Assembly: GCA_015143295.1 (NCBI GenBank)
Contig: CM026564.1
Location: 12,636,416 to 12,700,415 of the forward strand
Direction of reading: 5' to 3'
Source of the DNA: Tetracentron sinense
Lineage: Eukaryota; Streptophyta; Magnoliopsida; Trochodendrales; Trochodendraceae
DNA length: 64,000 nt
Part shown: one piece after another, positions 31,563-41,791 of the stretch
How the letters are laid out: every line of letters begins with the position of its first letter
How positions within the stretch are numbered: the first letter of the stretch is position 1
Notes under the pieces: generated by a model
The model's database searches: none
What the model saw: the letters and a program-made list of their open reading frames with translations, nothing else
Told to the model about the DNA's origin: nothing
Translations under genes and position numbers: made by a program

Positions 31563-32346
31563 ATGGAGTTCATCAATCTAGAGCAGGGTTTGATGACTGT
31601 GGCCGCTTATGAAGCCAAATTCTTGGAGCTCTCTAGTGTTGCGCCTCACATGGTTACCACTGAGGCAATGAAGGTGAGAAGAATTGAGCAGGGGCTCAAG
31701 GATGTTGTTATGGAAAAAGTCTCGGCTTTCAGGCATGCCACCTACCCTGAGGTAGTAAACAAGGCTTTGTTGATCGAGGCCAATTCTGTGGCCGTGTCCA
31801 AGAAGAGAGATTTGGCGAGAGGCCAACCTAGCAGTTCAGCACCTCCAGAGAGGTGGGCTCGGACCGGCCCTTATCAGTACACTTGGCCAGCACCACCTCA
31901 GTATGTGTGGCCAGCACCACCGATGAGGCCATCTTATGTGCCTCCAGTTCCACGGCCGTACATGCCTTAGGCACCGCGACCTCAGGCTCTTCTAGCTCCA
32001 CGGCCAGTTGCACCCCAGGTGGCGAGGTATACTCCACCTCTGACCCCTCTGACCTACACACATGAGGTCTGTACGTCTTACGACCGAAGGTACCCGGTAG
32101 GAGATTGCCGAAGAGCATCTGGTGGATGTTTTCACTGCGATCACCAGGGCCATGTAATCAGGGATTGCCCTAGTCGACATTTGCCAGGTCAGTCTCAGGG
32201 TATTAAGCCCCCAGCACGCCTAGCAAGATCATACCAAGCGTCCTCCCAGCCTACCCGGTCTACACCTCTGCCTCGCCAGGCGAATCAGGGCCGAGTTTGT
32301 GCCTTGACAGAGGGTTATGCACTTGCATCTGATGATGTAATACAAG
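31563..32346 (+). pseudogene. gag: Gag of E3, N-terminus deleted
   Basis: The frame begins at MEFINLEQGLMTVAAYEAKF, which corresponds to about residue 166 of E2 Gag. The capsid-like first 165 residues are gone, and the tandem GGAGTTCATCAA at 31543-31579 marks the deletion point. A TAG at 31968 interrupts the Pro-rich linker. In the same frame beyond it are a damaged first knuckle (second Cys to Tyr, CTSYDRRYPVGDC) and an intact second one, CFHCDHQGHVIRDC. It ends at the intron donor, reading ALASDDVIQ. Confidence 0.88.
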
Positions 32347-32351
32347 GTACG
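32347..32351. repeat. TSD of S1, left copy (GTACG)
   Basis: Partner at 35773-35777. The five bases are the first five of the E3 intron. Confidence 0.9.
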
Positions 32352-33068
32352 TGTAGCGACCCGAAATTTTAATATAATAAAATTTTAGATTATCGGTCCT
32401 TAATTGAGGTTAATTAGTTGTGTGTTTGATAAATTTGTGTAAAGTAGGTATTACGCGGAATTGGGTTGCACTACTACGAAATTAGTGTTTTTCTTCGATC
32501 TACGCACATAGTGTGCCGGTCGGCTATCCGGATGTCCACCTATCGTTCCGATTCAATTGCACATCAATTCGTGAAACCGTGAAGGTCCTGTGTGTGGAAA
32601 CATCGAGAAAATCAGGAATTCGTAGTGTATCGAATTTCGATTGGGGCTCTATATTTAGCGGACTTTCTAATCGAAATCCATGCGGATTGTTCCACTACAT
32701 GCTGAAAGGCCATGGGGACGACCATCTATCATTTCGACAGTTTATTATCTCATATAGCGAAACCCCAATGTGTTTTGTATCGAAATTGGAAAATTTGTGG
32801 GTTTTACGAATTCTTCCGGTTGTACTTTTTGGCAGTCAAAACTCATCGGATTTCCCCAAACTTTTTACAGCAAGTGTCAGACTACCCCAAGATCGATCAC
32901 CTGAAGTTTTGTCAAAATTGAAAATCATATGGTATGGTTTCAGAATAACTTTCGGCGACATTACCAGAAACCGGTCGCGATTCACAAGCCGCGACACATG
33001 TCTCAGCTCAGGCCAACACGTGGCACCTTCCAAGCGACACTTGGCGTGTATGTGTGGGTTAGGCTAGT

Positions 33069-33078
33069 CTATAAATAG
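33069..33078 (+). promoter_or_regulatory. TATA box of S1
   Basis: CTATAAATAG, 35 bp upstream of the CT-rich stretch where transcription would start. Confidence 0.65.
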
Positions 33079-33299
33079 TAGACCACCCCCCATCCATTTC
33101 TCTCATCCTAGTGAGAGAGAGGCGAAGCCCTACCGAATTTTCTAGAGAGAGAAACATTCTAGAGAGAGAAAGGGAATTTTCTAGAGAGAAAAAGTCTAGG
33201 GAGAGAGATAAAGAGGATTATCCTAACGTTTTTGGACATGCTGAGCACATTGGCGGCATCTATTTCATCTCTCGGAGCTTCAAAACACGTGTAACAGAG

Positions 33300-35469
33300 G
33301 TAATAAAAACCCTTTCTTATCTATTTTTCATTCCCCTAGATAAATTATGCGAATTGTGCTGTTTATATCAGACCCTTTCTGAGCTCTGATCATGCTCAAA
33401 TTTTTACTCTAAATTTATCTTCCTAATCTGTAAATCATATCAAAATTTCTCTGCAATCTGATGGTTGGATAGGATGATATGAATTTCTAAAGGAAAACCT
33501 AGTCTGCTATTTTTTAAGGCTAATAGTACGGTTTTCCTAATTATAGGGAACCTTTCTGAGCTCTGATCATGCTCAAATTTTTACTCTAAATTTATCTTCC
33601 TAATTTGTATATCATATCAAAATTTCACTGCGATCTGATGGTTGAATTTCTAAAGGAAAACCTAGTTTTCTGTTTTTAAGGCTAATTTCCTAATTATAGG
33701 GAACCTTTCTGAGCTCTGATCATGTTCAAATTTTTACTCTGAATTTATCTTCCTAATATGTAAATCATATCAAAATTGTACTGCGATCTGAGGGTTGGAT
33801 TAGATGATATGAATTTCTAAAGGAAAACCTAGTCTGCTGTTTTTAAGGCTAACAGTACGGTTTTCCTAATTATAGGGAACCCTCCTGATCTCAGATCATG
33901 CTATAAATTTTACCATATATTTATCTTCCTAATCTGTAAATCATATCAAAATTTCACTACGATCTGATGGTTGGATAAGATGATATGAATTTCTAAAGAA
34001 AAACCTAGTCTGTTGTTTTTAAGGCTAATAGTACGGTTTTGATCATTATAGGGAACCTTCCTTATCCCAGATCATGCTCATATTTTTACCATATTGCGAC
34101 CTTCCTACTTTGTCAATCATATCAAAATTGCAATGAGATCTGATGGTTGGATTTGACAATATGAATTTCTAAATAAAACCTAGTCTGTCGTTTTAGGAAC
34201 AACAATATGGTTTTGATAATTACAGAGCCCCTTCCTGATCTCAGATCTTTATTCAACATTATGCTTGTCATGGTGTGTTAAAATGGGTTGTATGTACTTG
34301 TATGGGGAGGTATAGGAACTGAGCAGAGGGGCGTAGCCCTTGGTTTCGGGTTGAATAACTCGGAATTTAGGTTCGGTGATCGATTGGGTGACCAATCGCT
34401 AAGCGATTTGTTGACTTGACATGGCATGTGTATATGATGGGATGATTATTTTGATACTAGAATAGTCGGGGTCGTAGTGTGTAGACCTCTGTGACTGATA
34501 GTCGGGAGTGAGTGGATTACTATCCATAGATCCTCTTTGACTAGGTCCAGAGTAGTGATTGTGTATAGTCTGGAATCTTCGGATTCGCAGTTAGTTGAGC
34601 CGGCATGCTCAAGCGTTGTCACAATTGGTTGAACTATGAGATGTCGGAGTCCTAAAATATGTCTAAAGTGACTGAGCATTATAGTGTATTGATCAGGGTT
34701 CCTCTATGGTTGGGTCCGAAGAGGCGGCGCTGTGCCTATCGGGGTTCCTTCTAGGTGGTACGTCATGGAGAGACAGTGTCCAGTAAGGCCCGGGGTGCCT
34801 CCAGTGAATAGCCAGAAGATGACGGTAGACAAGTTGGCCGGGGTTCCTTCGTGACTGATAACCAGTGAGATGGCGGTGTGTATACACAGTAGGTGCTGTC
34901 ATTCAGAGTATATGTGGTAAGTCCTTGGAGGATGATTACCCTAGTTGTGTAGAATCTTCAGGATTTTGGTCTGTGTGGGTTGGGACACCCAAGGGTTGGT
35001 CATGTTCGGGTAAATACCAGAATAGTATTCAGAAGTCTAGATGACTCAAGTTATGATGTGACCGGCTAATGCCGGAATTGTGGTGAGCTTGGAATGATCA
35101 AGCTCGAATAGGGTATAGAGACCACTCTATGATGAACATGTATGGGCTAAAGGCCGGTCAATAAAGTCTTAGGACTCGGAGTAAAACATGGTTGATGATC
35201 GAAACAAATAACTTGGTAAAAGTAATACATGTTGCATAACGAACTCCATAATTGGGAAAGATATTCGAGATTGGGAATCTCGTGTTGGGTGCGATGGCCC
35301 TGTGTGACTGAGGGTCACAATATAACTTGGATATATTACTAAATTGTATCATGAACCGGCATATGTATATTATGTGTTTATTGATGCTTTGCTATAATGT
35401 GGAAGATAGTATAGATGGATTGTGATTTTTTTTATTGGGCTTCAGCTCACTGACACTTCATGTCAACAG
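33300..35469 (+). other. Predicted intron in S1
   Basis: Donor AACAGAG|GTAATAAAA, acceptor CATGTCAACAG|ATACTG. As in the other LTRs an ATG (ATGTCAACAG) overlaps the acceptor; here the frame runs only 9 codons (MSTDTGADE). Confidence 0.45.
33374..34260 (+). repeat. Tandem 150-180-bp repeats in S1
   Basis: Five copies and a partial one of a unit with GAGCTCTGATCATGCTC, CATATCAAAATTTC, ATCTGATGGTTGGAT and CTAGTCTGCTGTTTTTAAGG. The third copy has a short deletion. The array is inside the predicted intron. Confidence 0.9.
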
Positions 35470-35772
35470 ATACTGGAGCAGACGAGTAGTAGGTATGGAT
35501 CATGCACCTTGTACTTTTGTCTTTGGAAAGAGACTTGTCTCGGCGCGTTAGTGGCGCCTCTGTTTTGTAAAATAGACACAATGGTAAATAATATACAGGT
35601 ACTTGTTTTATGGTTGATGGCTATTGTGATGACCAGAGTTTATGTTGCTCCATGTGAGTAAAGTTTAAATTTTTCCGCATTTGTGCGGTAAAGTCTTCCG
35701 TTGAGCTGGTATGAACGACCAAGCACACATCTCGGGACACTACTCCGGTAGGCGTGGGTTCGGGGTGTCACA

Positions 35773-35777
35773 GTACG
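35773..35777. repeat. TSD of S1, right copy (GTACG)
   Basis: Matches 32347-32351. Confidence 0.9.
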
Positions 35778-35912
35778 TGTTTAGAGTTATGTAATTTACC
35801 CACGATTGTCATGTTATGTCTTATTCCTTGTGTATGTATATGGTGTGTTTTATATACATATATGCCTATACTTATGATGTTGATGCATGGATTGACTTAG
35901 CTAAAATTTCAG

Positions 35913-36290
35913 GAACCTTGCTAGTCAATGAATGTTTGGCTAGAGTATTGATTGACACCGGGTCTACTCATTCATTCATCTCACCAAGTTTTTCCCAAGG
36001 CTTTTCTATGGAGCCTAGTCAATTGGAACTCGAGTTATTCATTTCGACTCCTCTCGGCAAGATGGTAGTGGCAGATAGCATTTTCAGAGACAGTACAGTC
36101 CAAGTTGTAAGCCATGAATTGGTAGTTGATCTCATTGTCCTTGGATTCCAGGACTTTGACGTTATCTTCGGAATGGATTGGTTAGCAGCGCATCATGGGC
36201 ATGTGGCTTGTTTTGAAAATATGGTACTCTTTAAGCCAATGGAAGGGAGGCCATTCCATTTACGGAGATTGAGAAGTAAGGATATTGCTC
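35913..36290 (+). pseudogene. pro: Protease of E3
   Basis: This starts at the intron acceptor with GTLLVNECLARVLIDTGSTHSF. It is the only protease in the window with the catalytic loop D-T-G intact. It continues through GFQDFDVIFGMDWLAAHHGH and on without interruption into the protease-RT linker. The open frame in fact begins 33 codons upstream, inside the intron. No stop lies within the domain, so only the later stops in Pol disable this copy. Confidence 0.9.
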
Positions 36291-37300
36291 GCTTTGCGGC
36301 ATTGAGTCTAGCGAACCCCAAGGCAAAGAACTCTTCGACTATTCCAGTCATGAGTAAATTCCTGGATGTATTTCCAGAGGAGTTGCCAGGGTTGCCTCCA
36401 GACAAGGAGATTGAGTTTGTGATCGAGCTTGTACCAGGAACAACTCCTATCTTTCAGGCTCCGTACAGAATGGCCCCGATTGAACTCAAAGAGTTGAAGA
36501 CTCAGTTGGAGAAATTGTAAGGCCTTGGTTTCATTTGACCAAGTGTCTCACCGTGTGGTGCCCCGGTTTTTTTTGTTAAGAAGAAGGATGGCTCAATACA
36601 GATGTGCATTGATTACCGACAGTTGAACAAGGTCACTATAAAGAATAGGTATCCATTGCCTAGGATTGATGACTTGTTCGATCAGTTAAAGGGGGCGAGA
36701 TTTTTCTCTAAGATTGATCTTCGGTCGGGTTACCACCAGTTGAAGATTAAGGCTGAAGATGTTCTCAAAACTACTTTCCAAATTCTGTATGGGCATTACG
36801 AGTTCTTTGTGATGCCTTTTGGTCTCACGAATACATTGGCAGCCTTTATGGATTTGATGAACCGGGTGTTCCAGCCATATCTGGATCGATGTGTGATCGT
36901 GTTCATTGATGACATACTGATATATTCCCAGACATGGGAAGATCACATGTGAGACCTTCGACTTGCTTTGGAAATGCTGAGAGAGCACAAGCTGTATGCC
37001 AAATTAAGCAAGTGTGAGTTTTGGCTGGAACAGGTGGCATTCCTAGGCCACGTATCTACGGAAGGCATCTCAGTGGATCCGAAGAAGATAGAGGCAGTCA
37101 TGAGTTGGGCGAGGCCCAAGAGTGTTACAGAGATACATAGTTTTCTTAGGTTGGCAAGGTATTACCGGAGATTTGTTGAGGGTTTCTCTAGCCTTGCAGC
37201 ACCGCTCACTTACCTGACAATGAAGAATGCCAAATTCATATGGAGTGATAAGTGCAAGATTAGCTTCACGGAGCTGAAGAAGAGGCTTACCACGGCCTCC
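36291..37300 (+). pseudogene. rt: Reverse transcriptase of E3, three stops
   Basis: All RT motifs are readable: [32 protein letters not shown], the active site FIDDILIYS (36905-36931), and [10 protein letters not shown]. Stops lie at 36518 (TAA), 36537 (TGA for an Arg codon) and 36950 (TGA for CGA). Both catalytic Asp remain. It joins RNase H without a break. The stops near the start isolate RT from the protease. Confidence 0.88.
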
Positions 37301-39227
37301 GTCCTTACTGTGCCATTCGGACATGGTGGTTATGAGATGTACAGTGATTCCTTGCATGTTGAACTTGGGTGTGTCCTAATGCAGCACAAGAAGGTCATTG
37401 CCTATGCATCAAGGCAATTGAAGGAGTATGAAAAGAATTAACCCACACACGACCTCGAGCTTGCTGCAGTCGTGTTTGCACTTAAGATTTGGCGTCATTA
37501 CCTTTATGGGGAGGAGTTCTATGTGTTCACAGATCACAAGAGCCTCAAGTACCTCTTTTCCCAAAAGGAGCTACATTTACGGTAACGGCGTTGGATGAAA
37601 TTTTTGAAAAACTATGAATGCACCATCCAATACCACCCGGGCAAAGCGAATGTAGTAGCAGATGCCTTGAGTAGAAAGCCTCCGGGGTTGTTGGCCCACA
37701 TGTTGGTGCAGGAATGGAGACTATTGGAAGATTTGGCTAATCTGGACATCAGTGTGAATGCTTCAGTCCGCAGTCCTGTTTTGGCAAATATCACGGTTCG
37801 GCCGTACATTTTGATCAAAGAGTATCAAGCCACGGATGCTAACTTGTTGGCTTACCGGGATAAGGAAGTTGCCAAGGGTAGTGAAGACTTCTCTCTCACT
37901 AGCCGAGGTGCTATTATCTTCAAGGGAAGATTATGTGTGCCGGCTAATGCGGATCTCCGACGAGAGATTATGGATGAAGCCCACCGTCCAAAGTATACAG
38001 TGCATCCTAAGGATACAAAGATGTACCGAAACCTCAAGGGGCATTTTTGGTGTGAAAAATGAAGAGAGATGTGGCAGAGTACGTGGCACGGTGCTTGGTG
38101 TGCCAACAGGTGAAGGCAGAGCACTTGAGACCAGTGGGTCTATTGCAGTCTCTCCCGATTCCTGAGTGGAAATAGGAGCACACTCCATGGACTTCATTGT
38201 TGGTTTGCCAAAGACGGCAAGGAACTCGGATGCAATATGGGTAGTAGTGGACCGTCTAATGAAGTCCACCTATTTCTTTCCATACCGGACTACTTTCAAT
38301 TCGAGCCAGTTGGCCGCACTGTATATCAAGGAAGTAGTATGGTTGGACGGGATGCTAGTCAGTATTGTGTCGGATCAGGATCCTAGATTCACGTCCAGGT
38401 TCTAGAAGAGTTTTCAGGATGCCATAGGTTCCCGTCTTGATTTCAGCACCACTTTTCATCCACAGACGGATGGACAAACCGAGAGGGTGAACCAAATTAT
38501 CGAAGACATGCTTCGGTCATGTATGTTGGATTTCAAGGGCAGCTGGGAAGAGCACTTGCCTTTGGTTGAGTTCACCCATAACAATAGCTACCAGGCGAGC
38601 ATCCAAATGGCACCATTTGAGGCCTTGTATGGGCGAAGCTGCAGGTCCCCTCTCTACTGGGATGAGGTAGGAGAGAGAAAGGTGTCGGGTCCTGAGTTGA
38701 TCGAACAAACTGCAAGCAAGGTTAAGATCATCCGGGATTGGTTGAAAGCCGCTCAAGATCGTCAAAAGAGTTATGTGGACACTCAATGTAGGGACTTGGA
38801 ATTCCAAGTTGGGGATTAAGTCTTTGTGAAAGTATCTCCTAGCAAAGGGATTATGAGATTTGGCAAGTGAGGCAAGCTTAGTCCTCGATATGTCGGACCC
38901 TTTGAGATTATCACACGAGTTGGTGAAGTTGCTTACCAGGTAGCTCTTCCACCTCACATGGCCACGGTTCACAATGTTTTCCACGTGTCTATGCTTCAGA
39001 AGTACATTGCGGACCCTTCGCATGTCCTCGAGTTGGAACCGTTAGAAATCTGAGAAGATCTCACGTTGGTTGAAAAGTTGGTTCATATATTGGATCAGAG
39101 AGATCAAGTCCTTCGCAAAAAGTCTATCTCATTGGTTCTCATACAATGGCAACATCATGCTCGAGAGGAAGCTACGTGGGAGTGAGAAGCCCAAGTCAAA
39201 GTGAAGTATCCTGAGTTGTTCGAATAA
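37301..39227 (+). pseudogene. int: RNase H, integrase and chromodomain of E3
   Basis: The complete downstream half of Pol with decay. RNase [12 protein letters not shown] (DAS changed to DSL), [18 protein letters not shown]. Integrase: AHRPKYTVHP..C..CQQ finger, [31 protein letters not shown]. Tail: chromodomain remnant [15 protein letters not shown]. Stops occur at 37441, 37585, 38175 (TGG to TAG), 38403, 38818, 38868, 39051 and 39184, and there is a frameshift near 38060. It ends at TAA 39225, 80 bp before the PPT, like E2. Confidence 0.88.
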
Positions 39228-39305
39228 GCTTTTGTATGTGACAAGTAATTTGGTGTTGGTTTTGTAATGCAAGTAGCGTCCAAATTTTGAGGATGAAATT
39301 TTTAT

Positions 39306-39318
39306 AAAGGGGGGAGGA
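39306..39318 (+). other. Polypurine tract of E3
   Basis: AAAGGGGGGAGGA immediately before the 3' LTR start. Confidence 0.93.
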
Positions 39319-40500
39319 TGTAGAACCCTGGAACTTTTTGTATATGCCTTGGTATGTGTGTCAAGGCATGTTGGCTTCTAATCTCCTAATTCATGAAGTG
39401 AGAATTGGAAACTTTTGAAAATTGTTTCAAGAATGCTATAATTAATTAAATAAATTAGTTAATAATGTCTATAAGCCTTGAAAGAGTCCTAGGCATGTTT
39501 AGAAAAGGTCAAAAGGGAAATAGGATAAGTCCAAGTAGTAGAATGGGTGAAAAATGGACTCAGTGTAGAAATTTGCAGAGCACCGATCGCTCGATCCATG
39601 TAGCGATCAATCGGTCCATAACCGATCGATCGGTAGCTATCAACTGGTGCACTTTTTTGTATGGGGAAAAATTCCAGAGAGCTTGTTTTTTACCAGTCAA
39701 TGGTCAAAACACCGGTCGCTCGGTAGGCGACCGATCGCTCGGTATTAACCACCGATCGCTCGGTCTATCGCGTTTTGCAGAATTTCATTAAGGTTTATTT
39801 CATCATTTGGGCATTTACACCCTTGCCTATTAAGGCTTCCCCGAGCCTTGAGGGCCTCACTCAACACACTTAGAGTATTTGAGAGAAAGGGGAGAGGAGA
39901 AAGGGGTTTCCAAACCTAGGGTATGAATTTGAGAAGGAATCAAAGGGTTTGAAGACCCTAGATCATCTCAAGCTCGGATTTCTTCAAGTACTCGGCTCAA
40001 GCAAGCGAGGAGCACATTCTCAAAAGCTAGGGCAGCGTTCAACCTCGACTCTTACAAGAGGTTTTCTTCCTCTATTCAAGGTCAGTACCTTATGCTACCC
40101 TCCTAGTTCATACTCCATTTTTCTTTCCTTCTTCTTTATTTTGCCTAATGTATGAACCTAATGAGAGATGAATGGATGTGGTGTGAGAATGGATGTTGGG
40201 CGATGGATGCCGTGTGGTTATGTGATGTGATGATTGAAATGGGAAGGGCATTGTACCAATAATAAACATACATTTATGTTGTGAATATAAACCCACCTAA
40301 AAAAGTATGATGTAGGCTTTAACAAATAATGTACACACCACATGTTTGATGAAATGCCAAGGTGAAGAAAATGAGTAGTAAATCAACAATGCATGCTTAA
40401 AGGTTTATGGAATTGCTAGGGTTTATGATAGTGTGATTACTCGCTTTCTCTAAATGGCATGAACATTTTCTTACTCAAGTATGGATATTCTATGTATTGT
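39319..40500 (+). repeat. 3' LTR of E3, 3' truncated
   Basis: It starts TGTAGAACCCTGGAAC and follows the 5' LTR to TTCTATGTATTG (40500), inside the LTR intron, where unrelated sequence begins. The palindrome, array and small frame are therefore missing. It has the motif cluster at 39580-39775 and the donor TTCAAG|GTCAGTAC at 40081. Confidence 0.9.
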
Positions 40501-40570
40501 GTATTTCATTGATGTAAACCTAGGATGTATTGTGTATTTTCATTGATGTAAACCTAGGATGTATTGTGAA
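40498..40570 (+). repeat. Two-copy 35-bp tandem repeat
   Basis: GTATTTCATTGATGTAAACC and TAGGATGTATTGT are present twice in a row. It lies between the truncated LTR and the hairpin. Confidence 0.8.
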
Positions 40571-40572
40571 AT

Positions 40573-40679
40573 GGTATTTCGCATTCAATGCTCATCAAAC
40601 GGTAATACATTTCAGATCACTTATATTTATAGTGATCTGAAATGTATTACCGTTTGATGAGCATTGAATGCGAAATACC
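40573..40679. repeat. Perfect inverted repeat, 49-bp arms
   Basis: The left arm 40573-40621 and right arm 40631-40679 are exact reverse complements around the 9-nt loop TATATTTAT. The arms hold no recognised gene or element and begin and end with GGTATTTCGC/GCGAAATACC. Without a single mismatch the structure must be young or maintained. It could be a foldback/MITE or a break-repair product. Confidence 0.95.
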
Positions 40680-41307
40680 CGTTATAAATATATCCATTGG
40701 TATTAAATGCGGTTTTTCAGAATTTTCCTGAACTATCTAGTTGATTAGAGGAGCCTTCTGATCGGCTGGATGGTTACCTGATCACCTGAATCAATTTACT
40801 TATTGGCTGGATTACAAAAACAGGTTTTATAAAGTTTTGTTCTATCCAGTCGATTAGAGGGAGTGATCGGCTGGATGGACCATCTAATCGGCTGGATGGT
40901 CCACCTGATCGGCTGGATAGACCAAAAAGTTTCCAGTTTTTGGCTTTTCTATTTTTTAATACTTTTTCTTAGATTTTAATGATTTGCACGAATTCCAAAG
41001 TCTTTCAATATTTTAGTAAAACATGATTAACAACTCATAATGATCTTTAGAATGAAATGGATTAACAAAGAGAATTAACTCGATCAGTACATTCAGACAA
41101 ATTTGAGAAAAAAATTTCTATCCAGTCGATCACAGGGCTTGCCTAATCGACTGGATGGTCTGCCTAATTGGCTGGATTGCCTATCTGATCGGCTGGATAG
41201 GCAAAATTTGTTTGCAGAATCCATTTTCAAAACCTTTAAAGATAGAGGATTTGATTCCAAGGTTTTGTACTTCACCTTTATGAGTATAATGAACATGTTT
41301 TAAGGTC
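40680..41307 (-). mobile_element. SIRE LTR C4, left part
   Basis: A minus-strand SIRE-type LTR split by E4. It has repeated ATCGGCTGGAT and CAGTCGATTA motifs (40735-40925 and 41115-41205). It continues at 48387 after the E4 target site: the joined stretch GTTTTAAGGTCCTTAATCAT matches the SIRE LTRs at 57970 and 58590. It holds no gene. Confidence 0.65.
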
Positions 41308-41312
41308 CTTAA
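41308..41312. repeat. TSD of E4, left copy (CTTAA)
   Basis: Partner at 48382-48386. Confidence 0.9.
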
Positions 41313-41769
41313 TGTAGAACCCCGAATCTTCATTTCACTAAGTAGTGAATACTGTGTGAATAGTGTTCAAGGTAGTCTTGTACATTAATGGGTTTATGCT
41401 AAAGAAAATGTTTGGATATATAGTGTCCACGTGTTGATGGATATATATAGCCTAGAATAGTGTGTTTTTGATGTATAAGGTATTGGAATTGGATTGGAGA
41501 AGGTCCAAGTAGTGGAAAAAGGGTTTTGCAGCAAAACAGGAGAGCACCGATTGCTCGGTGATAAACACCGATCAACCGGTCATCTACCGATCGCTCGGTA
41601 TCTATCGACTGGTTAACTATTTTGTATAGGGAAAAATTCCAAAGAGGGTGTTTTCAACCAATCGCTCGGTCGAAAACACCGATCGCTCAGTCCTGATCAC
41701 CGATCGATCGGTTATACGCAAATTTTCTTCATTAAGGGTTTTTAAGTCTTTAGCCAACCACCCTTTGCC
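41313..41769 (+). repeat. 5' LTR of E4, 457 bp left
   Basis: It starts TGTAGAACCCCGAATC and matches the 3' LTR up to CCACCCTTTGCC, just before the TATA box. It keeps the motif cluster (41541-41720), with several CCGATCGCTCGGT units, but has lost the promoter core. Confidence 0.92.
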
Positions 41770-41791
41770 ATTGATCTCAGGATTTGACATC

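Larger units (their letters stand above)
32352..35772 (+). mobile_element. Solo LTR S1, distinct gypsy family
   Basis: A 3421-bp LTR, TGTAGCGACCCG at the start and GGGGTGTCACA at the end, with a 5-bp TSD. It holds no coding domain. It has a good TATA box (33069), a GA-rich exon 1 with GAGAGAGA repeats (33105-33220), an AGAG|GTAATA donor (33300), 180-bp tandem repeats, and an acceptor at 35469. It differs in sequence from the E2/E3/E4 LTRs yet has the same plan. I cannot name its family. Confidence 0.9.
32347..35912 (+). other. gag-pol intron of E3, split by S1
   Basis: Donor ATACAAG|GTACG; acceptor AAAATTTCAG|GAACC. Without S1 and one TSD copy the intron is 140 nt. The S1 target site GTACG is the donor itself, so the right-hand copy (35773) also carries a potential donor sequence but without its exon. 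Confidence 0.75.
29078..40500 (+). mobile_element. Chromovirus E3, interrupted by solo LTR S1
   Basis: A plus-strand Tekay-like element with a 5' LTR lacking its first 60 bp, PBS, an N-terminally deleted gag, the gag-pol intron hit by S1, protease through chromodomain, a PPT and a truncated 3' LTR. Without S1 it is about 8 kb. About ten stop codons interrupt Pol. Its LTR belongs to the same subfamily as S3. Confidence 0.9.

Noticed and set aside
32513..33067. 184-codon frame in S1
   Set aside because: It lies in the U3 part before the TATA box, has no domain, and no second copy is available for a conservation test. Kept as LTR sequence.
32347..35912. S1 as part of the E3 element
   Set aside because: It has its own TG..CA ends and a 5-bp TSD, and the E3 intron resumes exactly after it.
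38517..39023. 168-codon minus-strand frame
   Set aside because: Antisense of E3 integrase; a matching antisense frame in E2 only reflects the shared coding strand.
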